Shown here one piece after another: positions 1 through 6,080 of a stretch of 10,977 bases of DNA. The notes below the pieces were generated by a model, which was not told the origin of the DNA, searched no databases, and was given only the letters and a program-made list of their open reading frames with translations. The stretch is from Pseudomonadota bacterium (lineage in GTDB: Bacteria > Myxococcota > Myxococcia > Myxococcales > Myxococcaceae): contig JAFADT010000208.1 of NCBI GenBank assembly GCA_023424585.1, positions 1-10,977 on the forward strand, written 5' to 3'. Numbering within the stretch: the stretch's first letter is position 1; every line of letters begins with the position of its first letter. Position numbers and translations under genes: made by a program.

Positions 1-1795
1 GCACGACGCGGCCCTGGAGCCGGCCGCCGCCCTCCACGGGGGCGAAGTCGAGGAACCCGTATTCGAACGGGGTGAGCCGCTCCAGGAGCGCCGTCACGAA
101 GACCTGGCTCGCCAGGAGCTGCGCCGCGCCCACGCCCGGCACCGCGCGCGCGCCGGCGAGGTCCGCCCTGAGCCGCCCCATGTCCACCATCAGCGACAGG
201 TGGCCCGGGCCGAACGCCTCCGCGCCGAAGCGCGTGCGCAGCGTCGCGCCCACGTCACCCGAGTCGCGGCCGGTGAGCACCTCGCCGGCCTCCAGCGTGG
301 CGCGCTCCGGGGTGAGCGTGAGCGACACCGGCTGCTCCAGCAGCCGCGTGCGCAAGCGCGTGGTGCTGCCCTGCGCCTCCTTCTGGAAGGCGAGCCCGTT
401 GTCCTGCAGCTGCTTCTGGATGAGCTGGAGCACCGGCTGCACGGACGCGAGGCCCGCCTCCATCACCACCGTGCCCTTGGGCGCGGGGCGCTGGTCCCGG
501 ATGAAGCTCTGGAAGAAGGCCGCCGCGTCGAAGTAGACGAGCATGGCCACGTCGCCGCGCAGCGCCTTCAGGAGGGGCTCCGCGTCCAGCCCCTGCGTGC
601 GCCAGCGCTCCAGCGTCCGCTGCCGCCGGGGTGAATCGGGCGAGCCGAACACCAGCCGCGCCAGCTCCTCCGGGGGCACCGACAGCTGCGCCGCCGCCAC
701 CGGCCCCACCGCCGCGCGCCCCAACAGCCGCGAGGCCGGCCCCGGCGTGCCCCCCAGCAGCGGCCGGGACGAGGACAGGAAGCCGTCCAGCTCCGCCTGG
801 TCCGCCTGCACCGCGAGCGCGCCGAAGAAGCCGCGCACCGGCATGTCGTCCTTCTCCGCCTCCGGCACCGGCGGCGCGGAGAAGAGGAGCACGCTGCCGT
901 CGCGCACCTTGCCGCGCAGCTCCCCCAGGAGCGCGTTCTCGGAGAAGCCCGGCCCGGACAGCGCCTCCACCCGGCGGCGCACGAGCTCCACGTCCGGAGC
1001 CTCCTCCACCGCCAGCGCCTTCACCGTCTCCCCGGGCTCCGGCTCGGCCGGCGAGTCCGGCACCGCGAGGTACACGTAGCCCCGGTCCGCGAACAGCAGC
1101 ATGGAGCGGCCGCCGTCCACCGGATCCACGCGCGCGCTGCCGTCCTCGCGGGGCAGCACCCGGTGGCCGGCGTCGCGCAGCTCGCGCGCCACGGCCGCGA
1201 GCGCCGCCCGCGAGTCCGTCACGCCCAGCAGCGCCACCACGCCGTCGAAGTCCGGCAGGATGAAGAAGCCGAAGCCCTCCTCGGGGTCCACCTCCGAGGG
1301 GCCTGTCGCCAGGCCGCGCAGGAGCAGCGGGACGAGCGGCGTGTCCGCCAGCGTGCGGCTCGCGTTGGCCTCGCTCACCAGCCGCTCGTAGAAGTCCACC
1401 AGCCCTTCCACGTTGCCGCGCAGGCGGGGCACCCACAGCACCGTCTGCGCGTCCGCGGGCACCGCGCGCAAGACCGGGCGCGGCACCACGGTGAGCACCA
1501 CCCGGGCCAGCTCCTTCTCCCCGTCCAGCGCCCGCACCGTGTAGCGGCCGGCGGTGGCCCACGCGTGCTTCACGCCCGGCGCCGTCTGGGGCGCCGTGCC
1601 ATCCCCGAAGTCCCAGGTGACGGAGGGCGCCTTCGCCGAGGTGGTGCCGAAGGCCTCCGGCACCCCCGCCTCCAGCGTGCGCTCCGGCCCCAGGTCCGGC
1701 CTCACGCCCCGGCAGCCGGTGGCCTCCAGACCCACGACGGCCAGCAGGAGGAGGAGGCGAAGCGGGGACGGGAGCGCGTGGGGTCGGGAGGCCAT
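1..1795 (-). CDS. PKD-domain lipoprotein of unknown function, 3' end outside the window
   Basis: The reading frame starts at the ATG at 1795 and stays open to the window edge: 598 residues, no stop seen. The N-terminus has a hydrophobic stretch ending in a weak lipobox (Ala-Thr-Gly-Cys28, without the usual Leu at -3). Arg at +2 does not suggest inner-membrane retention. Residues about 32-104 form a PKD-type Ig-like domain with the hallmarks WDFGDG (61-66) and HAWATAGRYTV (77-87). The remaining ~490 residues start with VPADAQTVLWVP (112-123) and alternate strands and helices. They remind me of DUF3352-type periplasmic proteins, but that is a weak resemblance from memory. It follows the beta-barrel gene by 11 nt (AAAGG lies 3 nt before the ATG), so it is the third gene of the operon. 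Function unknown; probably faces the periplasm or cell surface. A 435-residue Gly/Arg/Ala-rich ORF in another frame of the same strand is a shadow. Confidence 0.85.
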   Translation of the reverse strand, partial: MASRPHALPSPLRLLLLLAVVGLEATGCRGVRPDLGPERTLEAGVPEAFGTTSAKAPSVTWDFGDGTAPQTAPGVKHAWATAGRYTVRALDGEKELARVVLTVVPRPVLRAVPADAQTVLWVPRLRGNVEGLVDFYERLVSEANASRTLADTPLVPLLLRGLATGPSEVDPEEGFGFFILPDFDGVVALLGVTDSRAALAAVARELRDAGHRVLPREDGSARVDPVDGGRSMLLFADRGYVYLAVPDSPAEPEPGETVKALAVEEAPDVELVRRRVEALSGPGFSENALLGELRGKVRDGSVLLFSAPPVPEAEKDDMPVRGFFGALAVQADQAELDGFLSSSRPLLGGTPGPASRLLGRAAVGPVAAAQLSVPPEELARLVFGSPDSPRRQRTLERWRTQGLDAEPLLKALRGDVAMLVYFDAAAFFQSFIRDQRPAPKGTVVMEAGLASVQPVLQLIQKQLQDNGLAFQKEAQGSTTRLRTRLLEQPVSLTLTPERATLEAGEVLTGRDSGDVGATLRTRFGAEAFGPGHLSLMVDMGRLRADLAGARAVPGVGAAQLLASQVFVTALLERLTPFEYGFLDFAPVEGGGRLQGRVV

Positions 1796-1806
1796 GGGCC
1801 TTTCGG

Positions 1807-2532
1807 TTAGTAGTCCAACGCCAGCCCGAACATCCAGCGCCGGCTGCCCAGGTTCAGGCCCTTTCCGCCGAAGTTGTTCACGTCCGCGTGGGTGTACTCG
1901 GCGAAGAGGTACGAGTGGTTCACGCCCAGGTCCGAGTCGAAGTCGCGCGCGAAGCGCGGCTCCAGCACGTCCAGGAGGAACGACACGCCCGCGGTGCCCG
2001 CCCAGCCCCACTTGCCGCCGCTGGCCTTGACGCCGTCCACCATCTCCGTGGCGCTGCCCGTGGTCATCCACCACGGGCTGTAGATGAGCCCCAGCTTGGC
2101 GTACGGCACCAGCGGGATGCCCCAGCGGAAGGCCGCGTAGTCGAACTTGTAGAAGGCGTTGAGCTGGATGGGCAGCACCTTCAGCGCCGCCTTGTCGGCC
2201 GACACCGAGCCGTCCTCCAGCTTCGCGTCCACGTACTTCTCCGCGTAGCCCAACCCCAGGCCCAGGCCCGCCGTGCCGATGCCCTGGTAGAAGAAGCGCT
2301 GGAGCTCCCCCTCGATGAGCAGCAGCGTCGCGTCATCGAAGGTGTCCTTGTACGGCGTCCTGCCGTTCTCCTGGAAGACCTTCTCGGAGTCGATGCGCGG
2401 CTTGTAGCCGCCACCGCGGAAGATGACCGCGCCCGTGCGCGGGGAGCGCGTGGGGATGTTCAGCTCCTGCGCCACCGCCGGTACCGCCAAGAGAAGCGCC
2501 GCGACTCCCAGGCCCACAGCCCTGCTGCTCAT
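1807..2532 (-). CDS. Outer-membrane beta-barrel protein (MXAN_2562-like)
   Basis: The product is 241 residues. It starts with a Sec signal peptide (MSSRAVGLGVAALLLAVPAVA, cleavage probably after AVA at residue 21). The mature part alternates short amphipathic strands with turns rich in Gly and aromatic residues. It ends ...FGLALDY, and a terminal aromatic residue is typical of barrels inserted by the BAM complex. I recall a myxobacterial family named after MXAN_2562 with this description and this neighbour; I could not check it. Its ATG overlaps the stop of the upstream MYXO-CTERM gene as ATGA, and a GGAGG Shine-Dalgarno (2541-2545) lies 8 nt before it inside that gene, so translation is probably coupled. 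A longer in-frame ORF starting at 2616 lacks a signal peptide and runs over the upstream gene, so I rejected that start. Ligand and role unknown. Confidence 0.85.
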   Translation of the reverse strand: MSSRAVGLGVAALLLAVPAVAQELNIPTRSPRTGAVIFRGGGYKPRIDSEKVFQENGRTPYKDTFDDATLLLIEGELQRFFYQGIGTAGLGLGLGYAEKYVDAKLEDGSVSADKAALKVLPIQLNAFYKFDYAAFRWGIPLVPYAKLGLIYSPWWMTTGSATEMVDGVKASGGKWGWAGTAGVSFLLDVLEPRFARDFDSDLGVNHSYLFAEYTHADVNNFGGKGLNLGSRRWMFGLALDY

Positions 2533-3599
2533 GACACCTTCCTCCGAGACGACAGCCAGAGGCCCAGCGCGGCCAGCACCGCGCCACCCGCGATGCCGCC
2601 ACCGGCCGCGGCGCACCCGCCGCGCTCCTCGCCGCCAGCATCCTTATACGCGTCGAACAAGCCATTGCTCTTCACGGGCATCGCATCCACCGGGGCGGAC
2701 GCGTCGCTCTCGTTGCCCGCGGCGTCGATGATGGTCGCCTCGAGCCGGTACGTCACGCCATTCGTGAGGCCGCTGACGACGACGTTGCCCTCGCCGGCCG
2801 CCTTGGTGACGCGCGTCACCGGCCCCGTGGTGCCCTCCAGCGCCAGCGGCCCCACCAGCCCCTGCCCGCCCTCCGTCCCCGCGTCCACGTCCGTCCCGGC
2901 ATCCACGTCCGTCCCACCGTCCGCCTCCGTGCCGGCGTCGGTGTCCGTGCCGGCGTCGGTGTCCGTGCCGGCGTCGCTGCCCGCCGTGCCTACCATCGCC
3001 GCCACCACCACGACGGTGGAGTCATCCTCCGCGCCGTCCACCTGCACCGACAGCGCCGCGTCCCGGGCGATGACCTTGGCGATGGTCGGCGCCGCAGGTT
3101 TGACGGGGTCGTACTTCACCACGTAGGCGGGGGTGCCCACGTTGGAGTAGGTCTCCAGGCACTCGGTGCCAAGCGCGCCGCCCAGCCGCCGCGAGGACGC
3201 GCAGAGGTTGAAGGAGATCTCCGTCGTCTGGCTGTCGCACGTCGTCACGGTGCCCGCGTCCGCGCCGTTGCCGCGCGCGGCGAGCAGCTGCGACACGCTG
3301 AAGCTCACGGTGCCGCTCGTCGTCGAGCTGGACGTGCCCAGCGTCTGCAGGGTCAGGTCCGTGGCGGCGGGCTTCACCCCACAGCTCCCCGTGGTGGCGA
3401 AGATGTAGAGCGCGTCATCACACGGGGGGGTCGCCGTGCGCGACCAGTTGAAGCGGCGCTGCGTGCCACACTCACCCTGGGGCACGGTGATGGTGAGCCC
3501 CGTGGTGCTGGTGGTCGAGCTCGTGAACGTCACCGCGGGCCCCGTCTGGGCCACGGCCGTGGACGCGAAGAGCAGGAGGCCAATGAATGGAAGGCGCAT
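2529..3599 (-). CDS. MYXO-CTERM-anchored surface protein with Fn3-like domain (MXAN_2561-like)
   Basis: The product is 356 residues. The signal peptide is MRLPFIGLLLFASTAVA, residues 1-17. An N-terminal domain (about 20-165) contains six cysteines (44, 60, 73, 121, 133, 147) that could form disulfides. Residues 167-306 look like one fibronectin type III fold, from PAAPTIAKVIARD to TYRLEATIIDAAGNESDASAP. It is interrupted at about 209-246 by a DAGTDT-type low-complexity repeat. The C-terminus is a MYXO-CTERM signal: GGCAAAGG around Cys329, a hydrophobic helix, then Arg-Arg-Lys. Such signals are thought to be cleaved by myxosortases, leaving a lipid-anchored surface protein. The start at 3599 is chosen for the signal peptide; extension to 3698 would add Arg-rich residues upstream of it. 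No Shine-Dalgarno precedes the ATG, but a promoter lies at 3611-3638. First gene of the three-gene operon. I recall the family name from MXAN_2561; function unknown. Confidence 0.87.
   Translation of the reverse strand: MRLPFIGLLLFASTAVAQTGPAVTFTSSTTSTTGLTITVPQGECGTQRRFNWSRTATPPCDDALYIFATTGSCGVKPAATDLTLQTLGTSSSTTSGTVSFSVSQLLAARGNGADAGTVTTCDSQTTEISFNLCASSRRLGGALGTECLETYSNVGTPAYVVKYDPVKPAAPTIAKVIARDAALSVQVDGAEDDSTVVVVAAMVGTAGSDAGTDTDAGTDTDAGTEADGGTDVDAGTDVDAGTEGGQGLVGPLALEGTTGPVTRVTKAAGEGNVVVSGLTNGVTYRLEATIIDAAGNESDASAPVDAMPVKSNGLFDAYKDAGGEERGGCAAAGGGIAGGAVLAALGLWLSSRRKVS
2541..2545 (-). promoter_or_regulatory. Shine-Dalgarno of the beta-barrel gene, inside the upstream coding region
   Basis: GGAGG lies 8 nt upstream of the ATG at 2532. 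It is made from the CGG AGG codons for the Arg-Arg of the MYXO-CTERM tail of the preceding gene. It fixes the beta-barrel start at 2532 and fits translational coupling through the ATGA overlap. Confidence 0.7.
2875..2982 (-). repeat. Six 18-bp tandem repeats within the MYXO-CTERM protein gene
   Basis: On the plus strand the units begin at 2875, 2893, 2911, 2929, 2947 and 2965. The 2929 and 2947 units are identical (GTGCCGGCGTCGGTGTCC); the others differ by a few bases. On the coding strand each unit encodes six residues of the form D-A/G-G-T-D/E-x. Changes in copy number keep the frame and would only lengthen or shorten an acidic, flexible insert in the Fn3-like domain. Confidence 0.85.
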
Positions 3600-3610
3600 G
3601 GATGGGCCAG

Positions 3611-3638
3611 AGGCTAGCAAGGGCGGGGCCACCCTCAA
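3611..3638 (-). promoter_or_regulatory. Predicted sigma-70-type promoter of the MYXO-CTERM operon
   Basis: On the minus strand TTGAGG (3633-3638) and TAGCCT (3611-3616) are separated by 16 bp. The -35 matches TTGACA at 4 of 6 positions, and the -10 has the TAnnnT form. The ATG at 3599 lies 11 bp beyond the -10, so the 5' leader would be only about 5 nt. No Shine-Dalgarno is present, in agreement with a near-leaderless mRNA. Confidence 0.45.
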
Positions 3639-3693
3639 GGCCCGTCCGGACGCCCTGCCCCCCAAGGAAAATCCCGGGTTCGCGCGCCAAACA

Positions 3694-3719
3694 GGCAAGG
3701 TGCCCCCGGGGGCTTTGCC
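3694..3719 (-). terminator. Possible terminator hairpin after the asd homologue
   Basis: Six bases past the stop of the asd homologue is an inverted repeat. Outer arms GGCAA/TTGCC enclose a small internal asymmetry and a GC palindrome (GCCCCC-GGGGGC). The T-tract that follows on the minus strand is poor (TGTTTGG), so this is not a classic intrinsic terminator. Its position between two transcription units supports a role in ending transcription. Confidence 0.35.
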
Positions 3720-3725
3720 AAATTG

Positions 3726-4757
3726 TCAGGCGGGGCGTTCCGCCAGCTTGAGGCCCGCGTCCACCAGGTGGGAGGCGGCCCGGCCGGCGTTGTCCACGGA
3801 CGCGAAGAGCGTCACCCACTCCGGAGCCTGGGGGAAGGCGCGCACCCTGCCCACCTGGACGGCCGGGTCGCTCATCACCAGCATGGGCATGGGGTAGACG
3901 CGCTCGCCGGGGGTGTCCAGCACCTTGAGGGACGGGGACGTCTTCAGGGCGGCGCGCACCTGCTCCACGGGCCCCGGCTTCTTCAGCTGCACGTTCACGG
4001 TGAGGCCATGGCCGTGGAAGGTGGGCACCTGCACGGCGGTGCCGGCCAGCACGGGCGTCTCCCCCAGGGCGGAGAACAGGCGCGCGGCCTCCAGCGTCCA
4101 GCCGCCCTCCTCCTCCGTCCAGGGGCTGTTCACCATGAAGCCGCCCACCTGGGGCACCAGGTTGAAGCCCACGCGGTGCGGGAAGGCCTGCGGCTCCGGC
4201 TCGCGGCCGGAGAGGAGGTCCGCGGTCTGCTTCTCCAGCTCCGCGATGCCGCGCACGCCCGCGCTGGAGGCCCCCATCAGCGCCGTCACCTGCGCGCGCA
4301 CCACGCCGAACGCGCGGCGCAGCGGCTCCACCAGGTGGACGGTGGCGCTGGTGACGACGCCCGGCAGGCTCACCACCCGGCCCTTGAAGCTGAAGCCCGG
4401 GCCCAGGGCCTCCGTGTTGAAGCCCGGGAGGATGAGCGGCACGTTGCCGTCGCTCCGGAAGGCGCTGCTCGCGTCCACCACCCACGCGCCCGCGGCCTGG
4501 GCGGCCGGGGCCAGCGTGCGGGAGGCTTCCGCCGGCGTGGCCAGCAGCACGACATGGAGGCCCCGGAAGGCGTCCGCCGAGGCCCGCTCCACCTCCAGCG
4601 TGTCCTCGCCGTACTCCACCTCCAGGCCGTTGGAGCGCTCCGAGCCGAAGGCCTGCACCTGCTCCACCGGCACGTCGCGCGCGTACAGGTTCGCCAGCAC
4701 CTCGCGGCCCACCACGCCCGTGGCGCCCACCACGCCAATCCGAAGGTTCTCTCTCAT
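3726..4757 (-). CDS. Aspartate-semialdehyde dehydrogenase homologue lacking the catalytic cysteine (Usg-like)
   Basis: The product is 343 residues, the usual length for Asd. The N-terminal Rossmann motif GATGVVGREV (11-20) and the nucleotide-phosphate loop SERSNG (39-44) are intact. FNLVPQVGG (198-206) and the C-terminal SVDN (320-323) also match the family. The active site does not. Where Asd has P-N-C-S/T-T, this protein reads PGVVT (132-136), putting Val134 at the nucleophile position. The Gln of the QxVSGxG motif aligns with Met161, and the substrate-binding Arg of the VRVP motif is Gln243 (VQVP); His250 is kept. E. coli Usg, as I remember it, shows the same pattern (PDSLT, VQAP, GHA). 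An automatic pipeline would probably call this asd, but I infer it cannot perform the reductive dephosphorylation of aspartyl phosphate by the known mechanism. AAAGGAG, 6 nt before the ATG, supports the start. Last gene of the operon, 67 nt after tsaB. Confidence 0.88.
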   Translation of the reverse strand: MRENLRIGVVGATGVVGREVLANLYARDVPVEQVQAFGSERSNGLEVEYGEDTLEVERASADAFRGLHVVLLATPAEASRTLAPAAQAAGAWVVDASSAFRSDGNVPLILPGFNTEALGPGFSFKGRVVSLPGVVTSATVHLVEPLRRAFGVVRAQVTALMGASSAGVRGIAELEKQTADLLSGREPEPQAFPHRVGFNLVPQVGGFMVNSPWTEEEGGWTLEAARLFSALGETPVLAGTAVQVPTFHGHGLTVNVQLKKPGPVEQVRAALKTSPSLKVLDTPGERVYPMPMLVMSDPAVQVGRVRAFPQAPEWVTLFASVDNAGRAASHLVDAGLKLAERPA

Positions 4758-4763
4758 GCGGGG

Positions 4764-4770
4764 CTCCTTT
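4764..4770 (-). promoter_or_regulatory. Shine-Dalgarno of the asd homologue
   Basis: AAAGGAG, 6 nt before the ATG at 4757, is a strong ribosome binding site and decides the start. No TAnnnT box lies just upstream, unlike the genes at the head of units. Confidence 0.7.
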
Positions 4771-4824
4771 ACGTCAGCGCCCCCGCCCGCGCGAGCACGG
4801 CGAGGCGCCCTCCAGGCGGAGACG

Positions 4825-5568
4825 TCAGTCTTCCTTCAGCCGCGCCGTGGGCGCGGGGCCCGGCAGCGGGGGGAACTTCGGGTTGCGCTCCGGCTCGGAG
4901 GCGCGGACGTAGTGCGGCTCCAGGGCGAACAGCGCCTCCTGGGAGTACGCCTCCGGCAGCTTCGCCAGCCGCCCCACCTCCACCGCGGACGGGAAGGACG
5001 GGCCGGACAACAGCCGGTGCGGCGCGACGCCGTGCTTCTCCAGCGCCTGGCGGTAGTCCGCGAGCGCCGGCCCCAGCGCCACCGCCGCCGGTTCGGCGGC
5101 CATGCGCTGCGCCACCTCCTCCGGCGACATGGCCGTCTCCGGCGCCAGCGCCTCCACGGCGTGGCCCACGCGGCGGTAGGCGCCCAGGTAGAGGTCATCC
5201 TTGCGCGCCACGGCGAGGCAGAACAGCGGCACGCCCTCCGGCCCCTCCAGCGCCACCGCCGCCAGGGAGGACGCGCCGGCCACCTTGAGGCCCGTGGCGT
5301 ACGCCAGCGCCTTCACCGTGGCCAGGCCGATGCGCAGGCCGGTGAAGGACCCCGGCCCCAGGCCCACCGCGAGCCCCTCCAGGTCCTTCAGCGTCAGCCC
5401 GTGGCGCTGGAGCAGCTCCCCGACGACGCCGGGGAGGAGCTCGCTCTGCTTGTCCGGCGGAGGCACCACCACGTGCTCCACGGCGCGCACGGCGTCCCCC
5501 TGGCGTTCCACCAGGGCAAGCGACAGCGTCAGCGTGGAGGTGTCCAGCGCGAGCAACACAGGCGACAT
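4825..5568 (-). CDS. tsaB: TsaB, tRNA t6A37 threonylcarbamoyladenosine biosynthesis protein
   Basis: The product is 247 residues from the ATG at 5568 (E. coli TsaB about 231). TsaB is the ASKHA-fold partner of TsaD and TsaE, which transfer the threonylcarbamoyl group to A37 of ANN-reading tRNAs in the cytoplasm. Diagnostic features are the N-terminal ALDTSTLTLSLAL strand (7-19), the signature GLGPGSFTGLRIG (69-81), the ARKDDLYLGAY segment (121-131) corresponding to DARMxEVY, and PHYVR (218-222) near the end. The start is uncertain. AGAAGGG touches the ATG at 5568, leaving no spacer, whereas the in-frame GTG at 5559 sits 9 nt from it and would give MLLALDT, very close to the N-terminus of E. 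coli TsaB. The gene follows the rlpA-like gene by 22 nt in the same operon. The function is widely conserved and usually essential. Confidence 0.92.
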   Translation of the reverse strand: MSPVLLALDTSTLTLSLALVERQGDAVRAVEHVVVPPPDKQSELLPGVVGELLQRHGLTLKDLEGLAVGLGPGSFTGLRIGLATVKALAYATGLKVAGASSLAAVALEGPEGVPLFCLAVARKDDLYLGAYRRVGHAVEALAPETAMSPEEVAQRMAAEPAAVALGPALADYRQALEKHGVAPHRLLSGPSFPSAVEVGRLAKLPEAYSQEALFALEPHYVRASEPERNPKFPPLPGPAPTARLKED

Positions 5569-5575
5569 CCCTTCT
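5569..5575 (-). promoter_or_regulatory. Shine-Dalgarno that bears on the tsaB start
   Basis: AGAAGGG abuts the ATG at 5568, leaving no spacer, but is 9 nt from the GTG at 5559. Spacing therefore favours the GTG start, which removes three residues. Confidence 0.5.
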
Positions 5576-5590
5576 TTCGTTTCAAGGCAC

Positions 5591-6070
5591 TCAGGCCGGA
5601 GCGGCCCAGAAGTCCACCGGCACCTGCGACACGCGGTCGCTGCCGCACCGGTACAGCCGCACGCGCGCCAGGCCCTTGTCCAGCATGCCCAGCGCCTTCG
5701 CCGCGGCCTTCGACACGTCGATGATGCGGCCATCCACGAAGGGGCCGCGGTCGTTGACGCGCACCTCCACCTGGCGGCCGTTCTCCATGTTCATCACCTT
5801 CACGCACGACCCGAAGCGCGCCGTGCGGTGCGCGGCGGTGAAGGCGTTCTGGTTGAACTTCTCCCCGCTGGCGGTGCGCCGGCCGTGGAGGCCGGGGCCG
5901 TAGAAGGACGCGAGGCCCTCGCCCAGGTAGTTGCGCGGCATCTTCTCGCGGCGCGTGACCCTGCCCTCGTCGCCGGAGGCGGTCTCCGGCGGCTGGGGCT
6001 TCGCCGCGCGCGACGCGCAGCCAGCGCACAGGCCCATCCCCAGGAGCAGGAGCGCGGTCCGTCCAGGCAT
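5591..6070 (-). CDS. rlpA: RlpA-like double-psi beta-barrel lipoprotein
   Basis: The product is 159 residues. A short lipoprotein signal ends GLCAGC, with Cys18 the likely lipidated residue and Ala at +2. Residues about 50-142 are a double-psi beta-barrel close to the RlpA consensus: GLASFYGPGLHGRRTASGE (52-70), TAAHRT (78-83), NGRQVEVRVNDRGPF (97-111), GRIIDVSKAAAKALGM (114-129). RlpA proteins act in the periplasm or outer membrane on peptidoglycan; P. aeruginosa RlpA is a lytic transglycosylase specific for strands lacking stem peptides. The Asp of NDRGP is present, while the usual Asp after GExF is Asn73, so activity is not certain. There is no SPOR domain. Cys89 and Cys142 bracket the end of the domain and might form a disulfide. 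The gene begins 10 nt after rseP stops. Its start region reads GTG-ATG-ATG; GAGGTGA at 6073-6079 favours the last ATG. Confidence 0.85.
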   Translation of the reverse strand: MPGRTALLLLGMGLCAGCASRAAKPQPPETASGDEGRVTRREKMPRNYLGEGLASFYGPGLHGRRTASGEKFNQNAFTAAHRTARFGSCVKVMNMENGRQVEVRVNDRGPFVDGRIIDVSKAAAKALGMLDKGLARVRLYRCGSDRVSQVPVDFWAAPA

Positions 6071-6072
6071 CA

Positions 6073-6079
6073 TCACCTC
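6073..6079 (-). promoter_or_regulatory. Shine-Dalgarno that decides the rlpA-like start
   Basis: GAGGTGA pairs well with the 16S rRNA tail and overlaps the alternative GTG (6076) and ATG (6073) starts, so initiation most likely uses the ATG at 6070. Confidence 0.6.
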
Positions 6080-6080
6080 G

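Noticed and set aside
255..1562. A 435-codon Gly/Arg/Ala-rich frame on the minus strand
   Set aside because: It is a frame shadow of the PKD lipoprotein, which has a signal sequence, lipobox and PKD motifs in its own frame.
3424..3430. A run of seven G within the MYXO-CTERM gene that might allow phase variation
   Set aside because: Seven bases in a GC-rich genome is unremarkable, and the frame is intact, coding Thr-Pro-Pro-Cys-Asp.
3723..5724. Two long plus-strand frames (521 and 603 codons) opposite asd and tsaB
   Set aside because: Compositionally they are shadows of the third-position GC bias; no domain, signal or plausible start is seen.
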